The notes: generated by a model from the letters alone, not told the origin. A DNA stretch of 64,000 bases from Sphingomonas sp. HMP9 (GCF_013374115.1 NZ_AP022673.1:2938001-3002000), one strand, 5' to 3'. Positions 1 to 8,882 are shown, numbered from the stretch's first letter. Program-made: numbers and translations.

Positions 1-292
1 TCGGCAGCCACTCATCATCGTCGTCGAGAAACGCCACCCACTCTCCGGCCGATGCGGCAGCTCCTGTGTCTCGCGCCGGCCCGGCTCCTTGCTGGTTTGC
101 ATGTACGATCCAGCGAAGCCGCGGATCGCCAAGGCGTTCGAGTGTAGCGACGGTGGTCGGATCGTCGCCGTCGATCACCACGATGACCTCGGTTGTTTGA
201 TGTGTCTGAGCAAACACGCTGCGGATCGCGCGCTCCACAAGGGTCGCGCGACCGAATGTTGGGATCACCACGCTGACCATAGGCTTTGTCAT
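1..292 (-). CDS. Family 2 glycosyltransferase, N-terminal part (runs off left edge)
   Basis: The reading frame starts at the ATG at 292 and runs off the window after about 97 codons. It opens MTKPMVSVVIPTFGR, the nucleotide-binding beta strand of GT-A family 2 transferases, followed by IVVIDGDDP and FLDDDDEW, which match the two conserved acidic sites including the metal-binding DxD. The enzyme should transfer a sugar from a nucleotide donor to a lipid-linked repeat unit at the inner membrane face. A second in-frame ATG (M5) lies 12 nt downstream and could be the real start. Donor and acceptor cannot be inferred. It is the first visible gene of a surface-polysaccharide locus. Confidence 0.85.
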   Translation of the reverse strand, partial: MTKPMVSVVIPTFGRATLVERAIRSVFAQTHQTTEVIVVIDGDDPTTVATLERLGDPRLRWIVHANQQGAGPARDTGAAASAGEWVAFLDDDDEWLP

Positions 293-485
293 ACCTTCGG
301 GGTAGCAGCAAAGCGGGGCGGCATTAAAGGACCTATGCCGCTTTAGTCGTGGAGCAGCGGGACGACCTCGTCCGGGCGCCGCCTCTGAGGAGGCGCCATC
401 CCCAGCTCGCAACCTGCAGTCGGTGCTCGCATGTCTTGACGCCGGGCAGATCCCCTGCACAGCGTGAGGGTAAGGAGACTGACCG

Positions 486-1181
486 ATGGGTGAGACGCGT
501 TACAGCGACGGGAGCTATCTTGAGGCGAACCCTGGTTGGCACGAAGACGACTCCCCGATGAAGGCGCGTTGGATAAACACGATTTTGCAGCGCAATGGGC
601 TTGATCCTGTAGCAGTCGCCGAGATCGGTTGCGGCGCCGGCGGTATACTGCAGGCGCTCCATGAAATGCGGCCGAAGACACGGTTTTCCGGGTACGAGAT
701 TTCTCCGCAAGCCTTTAATCTCGCTTCAGCAAAGGCACAAGACGGCGTGAACTTCTACCTTCAGGATATGATCGCTACTGACATTGGCGGATTTGATCTG
801 TTGATGGCGATCGACGTTTTCGAGCATGTTCCGGACTATCTCGGCTTCCTGCAGGCGATCCGCAGTCGGGCGACCTACAAGCTTTTCCACATTCCGCTCG
901 ATATGTCGGTCCAGATGCTGCTTCGAGCAGGGCTGTTCACGCGCGTGCGCGGCGATCTGGGTCACCTCCATTATTTCTCGAAAGAAACTGCGTTCGATAC
1001 GTTGCGCGACTGCGGCTACGAGATCGTAGACTGGAACTATACATACTGGTCGCGCGAGATTCAAAATTTGCCGCTGCGCACGCGCATCGCAAACGTACCG
1101 AGGTCGATGGTCAGTGCCGCGAGTGCCGATCTGGCAGTACGTCTATTTGGGGGTGCCTCTGCCTTGGTTCTCGCGCGATGA
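486..1181 (+). CDS. Class I SAM-dependent methyltransferase
   Basis: This 231-residue protein has the SAM-binding motif I (AEIGCGAGG, about residues 45-53), an acidic residue after strand 2 (GYEIS) and the post-motif segment LLMAIDVFEHVPD, as in the Methyltransf_11/23 families of small-molecule or sugar methyltransferases. An AAGGAG ribosome-binding site sits 7-8 nt before the ATG. It stands alone on the plus strand next to a glycosyltransferase, so methylation of a glycan residue or lipid is a reasonable guess, but the substrate is not determined. Confidence 0.8.
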   Translation: MGETRYSDGSYLEANPGWHEDDSPMKARWINTILQRNGLDPVAVAEIGCGAGGILQALHEMRPKTRFSGYEISPQAFNLASAKAQDGVNFYLQDMIATDIGGFDLLMAIDVFEHVPDYLGFLQAIRSRATYKLFHIPLDMSVQMLLRAGLFTRVRGDLGHLHYFSKETAFDTLRDCGYEIVDWNYTYWSREIQNLPLRTRIANVPRSMVSAASADLAVRLFGGASALVLAR

Positions 1182-1326
1182 GACGGGCTACCGCGCAGGC
1201 TCGCTTATGTCTGAACGCTCATCGCGTATAGGACGCTCAAGCCGCAAAGCGATTGTAGCGATGTGTGCGCCCGATCGGTACAGCCGGGTAATATAGTCGG
1301 ATCCGTTGACGAGACCGCGCGGCCAG

Positions 1327-2103
1327 TCAGCTGGTCGTCACGTCTCCGTGGACGGTCAGCACCTCCACCTCCGTCCCCTCAAGGCAGACTGCGCTTAGCG
1401 TACCCGTGCGATAGGCGCCGGTGTCGATGCCGATCCGGTTGCGGCGGATCTCGACCTCTTCGCTGATGGTATGACCGTGGACTATGATCGCGCCGTGATC
1501 GCGGGGATCATCAAGGAATTCGTGGCGTGCCCACAAAAGGTCGCGCCGGGCTTGGCGCGCGAGTGCTACACCCGGCTTCACCCCGGCATGGCAGATGAAA
1601 TAGTCGCCCGATCGCGCGGTAAGCGGCCAGGACTGAAGCCATTCCACCCATTCGGTGGGAACCGCCCGCTGCAGGGCTGCGACAAAGGGTACTGCGTCTT
1701 CACCTTCTGCGAGCGCGGAGAGACCAAAGCTCTCCACCGTCTCCGCTCCGCCGACCCGCATCCAGCCGCGGATTGTTACCTCATCGCCTGCGAGCGCGCG
1801 TAGCAGCATCTCCTCGTGGTTGCCGAGCAGCGTGACCAGCTCTGGCAAGCGTCGTTGCGCTTCGTTCAGTACCTGCAGTGCCTCGCGCGAATGTGGGCCA
1901 CGATCGATGATGTCGCCGACAAAGACCACTTCTCGGCGTGTACGGAGCGCGCGCTGTGCGTCGTGGCGCTCCACGACGTCGAGCATGCGCTCTAGCAGAT
2001 CGGGCCGACCATGAATGTCACCTATCACATAGACACGGGTGCCAAGCCCAGCTCGCGGCGCTACGTGTCCACCGAAAAGGGTGCGGAACGCTTTCAGGAC
2101 CAA
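1327..2103 (-). CDS. Calcineurin-like metallophosphoesterase (PPP-type serine/threonine phosphatase family)
   Basis: The 258-residue protein carries the full di-metal signature in order: GDIHG (about residue 28), GDIIDRG (about 64), GNHE (about 94), a histidine in FICHAGV (about 174) and HGH (about 210). This is the pattern of bacterial PPP-family phosphatases such as PrpA/ApaH-like proteins. It may dephosphorylate phosphoproteins or cleave nucleotide substrates. It is divergent from the next gene across about 165 bp. Such phosphatases also occur inside sphingomonad polysaccharide loci, but a link to tyrosine-kinase control of export here is only inference. Confidence 0.85.
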   Translation of the reverse strand: MVLKAFRTLFGGHVAPRAGLGTRVYVIGDIHGRPDLLERMLDVVERHDAQRALRTRREVVFVGDIIDRGPHSREALQVLNEAQRRLPELVTLLGNHEEMLLRALAGDEVTIRGWMRVGGAETVESFGLSALAEGEDAVPFVAALQRAVPTEWVEWLQSWPLTARSGDYFICHAGVKPGVALARQARRDLLWARHEFLDDPRDHGAIIVHGHTISEEVEIRRNRIGIDTGAYRTGTLSAVCLEGTEVEVLTVHGDVTTS

Positions 2104-2269
2104 CTAAAAAATCCGTCCGTATCGCGGCATCTCGCAGGTATAAGCGTGAGAACGCAGGCAAGCAAGCGACGGGAACGAGGGCGCTGAGCCAGGGCCAGCA
2201 GTGTAGTAGGACGGGTGGCTCGCGGATGACGATGCTGCTATTCGCCTTGCGCACGTTGGGGAGGTCATT

Positions 2270-3082
2270 TTGCGGGTGATACGAGCGATTTCAGCCGGCC
2301 TGCTGGCGATCTTAGCCTTAGTGGCTTTGCTGTTTTGGGCAACGGCACCGTCGCCCAAGCCGGGTCAGTTGCTGCTGCTGCCCAAAACCGATTTCACGAA
2401 GCAGCGGTTCTTTGCCTATGTGGGACCTTGGGGCGGCGAGCTGGCTACCTCAACTCGTCTTTGGAGCCGCTTTGCCGACGCAATGATCATCGATCTCAAG
2501 CGGTTTCCGGCCAACACAAAGATCTCGTGGCGCTGGCCCCCTTTCGCGCCGAGAAACGGGGCCGGCGTGTGGGGGTACAACTGGGTAGCGTACGACAACT
2601 ATGCTGGCGGCGTTACCGAGCAACGGGTCGAACCAACGCGGGTTCGTGACCTCAAGGTGTTCCGCCAAAGGTTTCGCTGGTCGATTGCCAACCGGTGGGG
2701 CGATGCCAACGTCCTAACTGAATTCTATCTGCGGTCGAACGCCACGGATGTGGAAGCCAATCGCATTGAAATCGGATGGTTCCTTCATGCACCTGCGGAA
2801 ATGCGCCAGTTCTTCGACTCATCCCGCTTGGTGGGCGCATATGTCGATCCGACCGGTCGACGCTGGACTGTCAGAATGTTCGACAAATACTGCATGTTCG
2901 CGCTCGAAAAACCCGGCGACTTGCCTGAAGGCGAATTGGACATGCTTCATGCCATCAGGTGGCTGCAACAGCGTGGACTGGTCACGGGCGACGAGTGGCT
3001 GTGGGGCGTGGGGATCGGTGCAGAACCCATTACCGGCTTAGGCGACATGACGCTGCATGAGTGGCGAGTCGTACGGCAATGA
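2270..3082 (+). CDS. Unrecognised membrane-anchored or secreted protein of the polysaccharide locus
   Basis: 270 residues from a TTG start; a GGGGAGG ribosome-binding site ends about 5 nt upstream, and a GTG two codons later is an alternative. A hydrophobic segment (residues about 6-24, rich in A/L/V) looks like a signal anchor or uncleaved signal peptide. The remainder is soluble and rich in Trp, Tyr, Phe and Arg (for example KISWRWPP and GVWGYNWVAYDNY), as in carbohydrate-binding or glycan-active beta-sandwich folds, but I recognise no catalytic motif. It lies between the phosphatase and a convergent GT4 gene. A periplasmic role in polysaccharide handling is inferred from position only. Confidence 0.6.
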   Translation: MRVIRAISAGLLAILALVALLFWATAPSPKPGQLLLLPKTDFTKQRFFAYVGPWGGELATSTRLWSRFADAMIIDLKRFPANTKISWRWPPFAPRNGAGVWGYNWVAYDNYAGGVTEQRVEPTRVRDLKVFRQRFRWSIANRWGDANVLTEFYLRSNATDVEANRIEIGWFLHAPAEMRQFFDSSRLVGAYVDPTGRRWTVRMFDKYCMFALEKPGDLPEGELDMLHAIRWLQQRGLVTGDEWLWGVGIGAEPITGLGDMTLHEWRVVRQ

Positions 3083-3090
3083 CGTAACGA

Positions 3091-4140
3091 TCAGTCGCGG
3101 GTACCGGCTGCCAAGGGCAAGGTGACGTTGGCGACGTGCTCCAACCGCGCGACGACGGAACTCCAAGCCTGATCATGCCGGACGCGATCGGCTGCGGCGG
3201 AACCATCCCGGCGCAGGTCCGCGAGCGCGCTTTCGGCAAGCCAGTCGGCCGCGGCGACGACGCTGCTACCGGGCGTGATGAACCCGCCATAGCGGCGCAC
3301 CATCGCCGATGCCCCGGCCATGTTCGCGATCACGGGGAGGGCGCCGGCGGCAAGCGCTTCGAGCACGATCAGTGGGAAGCTGTCGAGCTCGGACAAATGG
3401 ATCAGCACGTCCGCCTGGCTAAGCGCTGCACCTAACGCCTCACCGTCCATCCAGCCGTCGAATGTCAGAACCGTATCCAAATCTTCCTTCTGGATGGCAG
3501 CAGCAAGCGCAGCGCTAACGTCTGCGTCTGCCCGGCCGATGATCTGCGCGGTAAACGGGATCCGTCGATCGCGTAGCATGGCGCAGAGCTCGACCATCCG
3601 GAAGCTTCCCTTCTCGACGGATAGCCGCCCAGCGTGAATCAGGTGGAGCTTGCCGGTCCTTGCGACGATCGGCGCAGTGAGGACTTTCTCAGGCAGGAAC
3701 GTACCCAAAAGCGAGCGAGGAATACCGGACGGTAGCGCAATCTCGCCGTCTTGCCCGTCGAACAACAATCCCAGCCGATCGGCTCGATCGAGCAATTTGG
3801 CGCTTAGGTACCGCAACGCGGGCCAACGTTGGAGGCGGGCCTGCGCCCCAAGATGGGGCGTCACCAGCACGGGCATCCCGAAATTCTTCAGCCGCCACAG
3901 GAATATTAGGTCGAGAAGCGTGCTCCATTGCAGCCATACCAGGTCAACTTCGTCCAGATCGATTAGTCTTCGCCATGCGGCGTGTACTTTGTTAACGTAT
4001 CGCAAAGAAAAATAAGCGGTGTCCGTTGGCCACCACTCCGCCTCCCAGTCATCCCCATGGCGGGCAAGCGCCTGTACCGCGCGGGCGCAAAACGATTCGA
4101 TACCGCCGGGGTGGTGGATCGTTCCACCAAGTACCACCAT
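3091..4140 (-). CDS. Family 4 glycosyltransferase (GT-B)
   Basis: About 349 residues from the ATG at 4140. I chose this start because it begins the conserved core (MVVLGGTIHHPGGIESF, the N-terminal glycine-rich loop) and lies 26 nt after the stop of the upstream polymerase fragment; the open frame extends a further 78 codons, but that part overlaps the polymerase gene. The C-terminal Rossmann domain shows LIHAGRLSVEKG and the donor-site motif SELDSFPLIVLEALAAG with the E-x7-E spacing of retaining GT4 enzymes. It is expected to build the repeat unit in the cytosol. It is in the same direction as the disrupted wzy gene and was probably co-transcribed with it before the IS insertion. Confidence 0.85.
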   Translation of the reverse strand: MVVLGGTIHHPGGIESFCARAVQALARHGDDWEAEWWPTDTAYFSLRYVNKVHAAWRRLIDLDEVDLVWLQWSTLLDLIFLWRLKNFGMPVLVTPHLGAQARLQRWPALRYLSAKLLDRADRLGLLFDGQDGEIALPSGIPRSLLGTFLPEKVLTAPIVARTGKLHLIHAGRLSVEKGSFRMVELCAMLRDRRIPFTAQIIGRADADVSAALAAAIQKEDLDTVLTFDGWMDGEALGAALSQADVLIHLSELDSFPLIVLEALAAGALPVIANMAGASAMVRRYGGFITPGSSVVAAADWLAESALADLRRDGSAAADRVRHDQAWSSVVARLEHVANVTLPLAAGTRD

Positions 4141-4166
4141 GCGTCGAGTGGTAGCGGGAGGGGAAT

Positions 4167-4381
4167 TCACCCGGCTCTCGCTGCCTTGGAGTCGGAAACC
4201 GACCGACGCTTCCGCCTTTGCTTCGTCCCGCCTTTCTGAGAGGCAGTTTTCTGGAGAGGCACGGGCACGGCAGTGGTGCTGTTCCAGAGCATCGCTATAG
4301 CGATCAACAGAAATATTTGGCCCAGCGTGTCGCGATCGAACAGGCTTGTCTCCGTAAAGTTGTGACCAAGGCAAAACATGA
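4167..4381 (-). pseudogene. Wzy/O-antigen ligase-like polymerase, 3' fragment cut off by IS insertion
   Basis: This frame encodes FCLGHNFTETSLFDRD followed by a hydrophobic helix and a basic tail. It is the typical last transmembrane segment and C-terminus of the ExoQ/WaaL-type polymerase family. It has no start of its own and begins at the junction with the IS4-family element. Removing the insertion and one CATGA copy joins it in frame to the 5' fragment at 5639-6817 (…AAAILM-FCLGHN…), so the two pieces are one gene. Confidence 0.85.
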
Positions 4382-5638
4382 TCGCGGCCTCACCGATCCC
4401 CTCATTTTCCGGATGACGTAGGGCGAGAATGGTGATTCTGTTTTCCCGGTTGGAATGGGGAACAGACGTTCATGAATGGCCAGGCGGCGTTTTCTTCTGA
4501 TGGGGTTCATTCGTTTGTCGCTGAACTTTTTGGTGAGGATCTGCACGCGAAGCGGGTGACATCGCTTGCAAATGCGACGGTCGGCACGCTGCGTGCGTCG
4601 TCGCTGGCGGTCAGTGCCATCGGGCACGGGCTCGCGCTGGCACAGGGTGGGCTATCGCGTCACGCGATCAAGCAGGTGGACCGGTTGCTGTCGAATGACG
4701 GGATCGATGTCGATGCGCTGATGGCCGGGTGGGTTGTGTATTGCCTTGGCAGTCGCACACAGATCGTCGTCGCGATGGACTGGACCGAGTTCGATGCCGA
4801 CGGTCACTCGACCTTGATGGTGTCGTTGCTCACCGAGCATGGCCGGGCGACACCGTTGTTATGGCTGACAGTGAGCAAAGCGGAGCTAAAGGAGAGGCGC
4901 AACTACTATGAATACTGGGTCGTCACCCGCCTTGCCGAACTCCTGCCGAGCGCGGTGAAGGTGCTTCTGGTCGCAGACCGCGGCTTTGGCGATACCAAGC
5001 TGTACGCGGTGCTCCGCGATGAGTTGCGCTTCGATTACGTCATCCGATTTCGCGGCAACATCAAAGTGACGGCCGCAGGCCAGAGCCGTCCGGCGAAGGA
5101 ATGGGTCGGCCCCTCGGGGCGCGCCAGGCTGCTGCGCGAGGCGACCGTCACTGCGCAGGACTGCCCGGTCGGGGCTGTGTTGTGCGTGCATGCCAAGGAC
5201 ATGAAAGAGCCATGGTGCCTTGCCACAAGCCTGATCACGGCGTCGGCAAAGACCCTGATCGACCTCTATTCCCGACGCTGGGGCATCGAGTGCTCGTTTC
5301 GGGATGCCAAAGACTGGCGGTTCGGGATGGGAATGTCGGCAACCCGTATCTCAACGCCAGCCCGGCGCGACAGGCTGTGGTTGATCGCCGCTCTTGCTAT
5401 CGTGCTGCTGACCGTGCTCGGAGCCGCAGGCGAAGCCATCGGCTACGACCGGCATCTGCGAACCAGCACGACCAAGCGACGCGTGCACTCCCTGTTCCGG
5501 CAAGGCGTGATGTACTATCAACTGATGCCCACCATGCCCGACGTACGACTACGCCCCCTCATCAGCCGGTTCGAACACCTTATCCAGAAGCAACAGATCC
5601 TCAAAAAAACCTTCGGGCTAATCTGAAATGAGGGGATT
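4382..5638. mobile_element. IS4-family insertion sequence inside the polymerase gene
   Basis: An approximately 1.25-kb element with one transposase gene. Twelve-base inverted sequences ATCCCCTCATTT (4396-4407) and AAATGAGGGGAT (5626-5637) lie near the ends. The five-base direct repeat CATGA occurs at 4377-4381 and 5639-5643. Deleting the element with one CATGA copy restores the polymerase reading frame. The left end carries about 14 bp (4382-4395) outside the inverted repeat that the right end lacks, so the exact left boundary is uncertain. Confidence 0.8.
4472..5626 (+). CDS. IS4-family DDE transposase
   Basis: The 384-residue protein has the expected catalytic triad positions: Asp in VVAMDWTEF (about residue 107), Asp in LLVADRGFGD (about 167) and Glu in SRRWGIECSFRDAK (about 271), the YREK-type region of IS4 transposases. 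It fills the element and ends at the right inverted repeat. The frame is intact and the catalytic residues are present, so the copy may still be active. Confidence 0.9.
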   Translation: MNGQAAFSSDGVHSFVAELFGEDLHAKRVTSLANATVGTLRASSLAVSAIGHGLALAQGGLSRHAIKQVDRLLSNDGIDVDALMAGWVVYCLGSRTQIVVAMDWTEFDADGHSTLMVSLLTEHGRATPLLWLTVSKAELKERRNYYEYWVVTRLAELLPSAVKVLLVADRGFGDTKLYAVLRDELRFDYVIRFRGNIKVTAAGQSRPAKEWVGPSGRARLLREATVTAQDCPVGAVLCVHAKDMKEPWCLATSLITASAKTLIDLYSRRWGIECSFRDAKDWRFGMGMSATRISTPARRDRLWLIAALAIVLLTVLGAAGEAIGYDRHLRTSTTKRRVHSLFRQGVMYYQLMPTMPDVRLRPLISRFEHLIQKQQILKKTFGLI

Positions 5639-6817
5639 CATGAGGATCGCGGCAGCACTGAACACGCGGGCGCGTTGATTCCCGCCGCGCAACAACCGTT
5701 GTAGAGGCCACACCAGCGTCGCGAACAGAACGACCAAGGTTCCGGGTGCGCCGATCTGAGCAAGAAGGTCGAGATAGCCGTTATGGCCCTGGCTCACCTC
5801 AGCAACCCAGCCGTGCGCATAGGCGTGGATCGGCCCGCCCGATCCTAGATCCCATAACGACCCATAACCAACGCCAAGCCAAGGCCGATCGGCGTACAGT
5901 TGGATCAGCGCGGTCCAAATTCCATAACGGCCGGTGAAACCTGCCGGATCTCGGAGGAGGTCGACATACGGTGCGGGTGCTATTGCCATGCTGACGAATA
6001 TTGCTGCCACTACAGCGAGGGGCACCCACGTCCAGGCCGGCGCGGCAAGCCTAGATTGCCCCCGCAGAGTCGTGGCTCGATCGAACAGCGCGCCAGCGAC
6101 CAGCGCCGCAATGCCCACACCAAACGACGTAGCCGAATGGGTGAGAAGCAAGAAAACGGCTGCGGCGAGGATGATCCCGATCCGAGCCGCGATCGCTACC
6201 TTCTGGACGGGAAACGCAAACAAGATGATGGTCATGGCGCAGGTGAACCCGGCGAAATTCTTCTGCCCCATGATTCCGCGCCAATTGCCGGCGAGATCGG
6301 CTTCGCCGAGGCCATGTATGCCGATCGCCGGAAAGCGAAACACGACAGCGAAGTTGACCAGCAGCAGCAGCGCCATGAGTGCGCGTAATATCGTGGCGGA
6401 GCGTTCCGGGCCGATATAGCGTACGAGCGCGAACACTGCCCACAGTACCATTGCCGTCAGCACCAGGCGGCGGGCCCCGAGGCCGGGTTCAATGGCCCAT
6501 AGCAGGCTTAGGGCGCAATACCCTAAAGATAAGAGGAGCGGCCAAGGCACAACCAACAGCCGCTCCGCATTTCGCCATGGACGCAAGGCAGAGGCGGCGA
6601 GTATGCAGATCGCGACATAGCCGAGTTCTCGCACCTTGCTCAACGTCTCGTCGCCTTGGTTCGTCATCCACGGACCGGCAATCGCCAGAACGATCAACGC
6701 GGAGAACGCAAATTGGGCAAGCGTGTTGGCCCATCGCGGGCGGTCGTCACGATGCCGCGTCTTTGCCCGGGAAAGGCGGGGGAGACGAAAGCGGTCTTCG
6801 GCGTTGGGAAGGCTCAC
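5639..6817 (-). pseudogene. Wzy/O-antigen ligase-like polysaccharide polymerase, 5' part disrupted by IS
   Basis: About 393 native codons from the ATG at 6817, then a six-codon tail read from the IS end. It has ten or so hydrophobic helices and the Wzy_C-type periplasmic loop (GRYGIWTALI, then VSQGHNGYLDLLAQIGAPG). This family polymerises lipid-linked repeat units in the periplasm after Wzx flipping. The last transmembrane helix and tail are on the other side of the IS (4167-4381), so the product lacks its C-terminus. It follows the PssE-like gene by 6 nt and was part of one minus-strand operon. Confidence 0.88.
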
Positions 6818-6823
6818 GGTCGA

Positions 6824-7318
6824 CTACTTCTGTTGACGGCGGCGCTGTTCGCCCGCGATTATGCCCGCTATGGCACTGCACAGACGGTCACGCTCTGGCA
6901 CTTGTTCGGCAAATCTGGGTGCCTGGGGCGGCGCCTTCAGCAGCCTGTTCAGCTCCGTCTCATCCAGTGCTATGGCAATCCCGGAGCGGCTGCCGAGCGC
7001 TCGTACGGTGGCGAGCTGGTGATCGTTGCGATGTTCGTCCAGCGCGGCCACCCGGGGAAACAGGATCACTCCCTTGCGGTGCCTCTGCGCCATAACGACT
7101 GTACCGATACCCGCGTGAGAGATGATATAGCTGCACTGCTCGATTCGCCGCTCGAACTCGATAGGTCCGACGAATGAACGCCATTCCATGTTCTTGGGCC
7201 GGTAAACTCCTTCTCCAATCTGCGCAAATACCGGCTGCGGCAGTGTTGGCGCAAGCCGGTCGACTATCGTCACGAACCGGTCGAAAGGAAGCTGGGTGCC
7301 GACGGTCAGCAGGATCAT
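6824..7318 (-). CDS. PssE/Alg13-like glycosyltransferase subunit (UDP-sugar-binding half)
   Basis: The 164-residue protein starts MILLTVGTQLPFDRF and contains CSYIISHAGIGTVV and a conserved RH…DEHRNDHQ segment, the pattern of the C-terminal half of GT28/Alg13 enzymes. In rhizobia the PssD-PssE pair forms a glucuronosyl-(1-4)-glucosyl transferase. By analogy this protein binds the nucleotide sugar while the neighbouring PssD-like protein brings in the membrane-bound acceptor. Its start overlaps the end of the PssD-like gene by 4 nt, implying translational coupling. Confidence 0.85.
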   Translation of the reverse strand: MILLTVGTQLPFDRFVTIVDRLAPTLPQPVFAQIGEGVYRPKNMEWRSFVGPIEFERRIEQCSYIISHAGIGTVVMAQRHRKGVILFPRVAALDEHRNDHQLATVRALGSRSGIAIALDETELNRLLKAPPQAPRFAEQVPERDRLCSAIAGIIAGEQRRRQQK

Positions 7319-7812
7319 AGCAGCGCGCCGTTATAGCGACGCCAGCCGTTCGCGAGATGCGCCCACTGTGTGAACCATTCGTTTGCGAAAGGTCGCGCCC
7401 ATGCGCCGCTCAACGACGGCTGATCAGAATTTGCAATGCTGTCGATCCAAATCGTGTGAGCGCCGATAAAGCGCCCGGCGATAAGGCAGAAAAGCCCAGG
7501 TAGCGCGCCGTTGGTCACTAGGATCGCTGGTCGCACACGCCACACCAATCGAACCGACGCCATGAGGCACCGTAGCGCTCGTCGAGGCTCGTCCCGATTG
7601 CAGTCCGGCAGAAGGTGGAACTTGATGATGCCGTCGCGTTTGGCCAGTTCAGCATCGGTTGTCGCAAACACGGGATCCAATGCCGCAAGCGCCGGACGCA
7701 GCATCATCATTTCTTCCCAATGCCCTCCGCCGGACGAAACCGCCAAGAGCGTGAAGTCGGGCGTTACACGGCCGGGCGCACTTTCAGCTATCCGTACCAA
7801 TCGGTGCCCCAC
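7315..7812 (-). CDS. PssD/Alg14-like glycosyltransferase subunit (acceptor/membrane half)
   Basis: 165 residues with the Alg14-family N-terminal glycine loop (LLAVSSGGGHWEEMMML), the ILVTNGALPGLFCLIAGR segment and TIWIDSIANSDQPSLSG. This family anchors its Alg13-like partner at the membrane and completes the GT-B active site. With the overlapping PssE-like gene it probably adds a glucuronic acid residue. The uronic acid donor enzymes (dehydrogenase and 4-epimerase) lie at 28.2-30.5 kb in the same locus. The sugar specificity is inferred from the rhizobial pair. Confidence 0.85.
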   Translation of the reverse strand: MGHRLVRIAESAPGRVTPDFTLLAVSSGGGHWEEMMMLRPALAALDPVFATTDAELAKRDGIIKFHLLPDCNRDEPRRALRCLMASVRLVWRVRPAILVTNGALPGLFCLIAGRFIGAHTIWIDSIANSDQPSLSGAWARPFANEWFTQWAHLANGWRRYNGALL

Positions 7813-7943
7813 AGTCCTCGACCCAGGGGGCGATCCCCAGGCTTACGCTCAACTCTTGACAGGCATCTGCTACGCCAGGAGGGAGGTATGCGCAAGCGGA
7901 CCCGCGCTGGTTCATTTGGTGGTCGTGCGTGCTAGGATGATTG

Positions 7944-8861
7944 ATGCAGCTACGTAAGGACATCTGGCGATGCGCAATCCTTCGTGCGCCTATCGCTGAA
8001 ATAGTGACGACAAGGTCGCTCGAGGGATTTGCCTTCGATTGGATACCAGGTTCAAGTAATCTTCGATATCTCGCTGACCCATTTGGCCTTTGGCGCGACG
8101 GGCAGTTGTATGTCTTCACCGAGTGGTTCGATTATCGCGATTCTGTCGGTCGTATTGCGGTATCCGTCTATGATGCTGCGTTGACGCTCGTCGAGCAAAC
8201 GGTGGTGCTGCGCGAACCTTGGCATCTTTCTTACCCGTTCGTGTTCGAAGCGGAAGGGGAGACGTGGCTACTGCCTGAGAGCTTCCAGTCGGGCGGGCTG
8301 TGGCTGTATCGCGCGGTATCGTTTCCGTATCGTTGGGAACGGACAGTAAAGATTACCCTTGACCATGTTCCGCTGGACGCGACGCCCTTCTACGATGGCG
8401 AACGTTGGTGGCTGTTCTACTCCCCGGCGTTTCCGCCCGCTGCTCGGCTCGTGCAGCTGTGCGCAGCGTATGCCGACAGGATCGAGGGGCCGTGGCAGTC
8501 CTATATCGCCAATCCCTTTTTCACGGATTTACATGGCGCGCGGCCTGGTGGCACACCGATATGGCATCGCGGGAATCTTTACCTGCCGGTTCAAGGTTGC
8601 ACAGGCACCTACGGGGCGGCCGTACGCCTGCTGAGGATCGACAAGCTGGCTCCGGACAACATTGTAGCGGCGTTTGTGAACGAGATGAGCGCGCCTCTTG
8701 CGGCGACACCTTTCACAGACGGGTGCCATACTTTGGCCGCAGTGGGTCCAGTGACTCTGATCGACGTCAAGCAAACGAGGTTCTTGGTGGGCGCGCTCGC
8801 GTCGCGCCCTTTGCGTGAGCTGTACCGCCGCAGGCAAGCCTCCCAGCCGTACCGCTGGTGA
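7944..8861 (+). CDS. GINT1-N-like beta-propeller protein (glucosamine inositolphosphorylceramide transferase 1-like domain)
   Basis: About 305 residues. The ATG at 7944 is preferred because an AGGA ribosome-binding sequence lies 7 nt upstream; a TTG one codon earlier is also open. The pattern LADPFG…VFTEWFDY, SYPFVFEAEGETWLLPES, DATPFYDGERWWLFY and RPGGTPIWHRGNLYLPVQ is a series of propeller blades. It is typical of the bacterial relatives of the GINT1 N-terminal domain and GH43/formyltransferase-associated proteins. It probably binds or processes a sugar. It is the only plus-strand gene in this part of the locus, and its substrate is unknown. Confidence 0.7.
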   Translation: MQLRKDIWRCAILRAPIAEIVTTRSLEGFAFDWIPGSSNLRYLADPFGLWRDGQLYVFTEWFDYRDSVGRIAVSVYDAALTLVEQTVVLREPWHLSYPFVFEAEGETWLLPESFQSGGLWLYRAVSFPYRWERTVKITLDHVPLDATPFYDGERWWLFYSPAFPPAARLVQLCAAYADRIEGPWQSYIANPFFTDLHGARPGGTPIWHRGNLYLPVQGCTGTYGAAVRLLRIDKLAPDNIVAAFVNEMSAPLAATPFTDGCHTLAAVGPVTLIDVKQTRFLVGALASRPLRELYRRRQASQPYRW

Positions 8862-8882
8862 TGCCGGCAGCACGCCGGATTC

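Noticed and set aside
4141..4374. 78-codon N-terminal extension of the GT4 gene
   Set aside because: It overlaps the polymerase 3' fragment and precedes the conserved family start at 4140.
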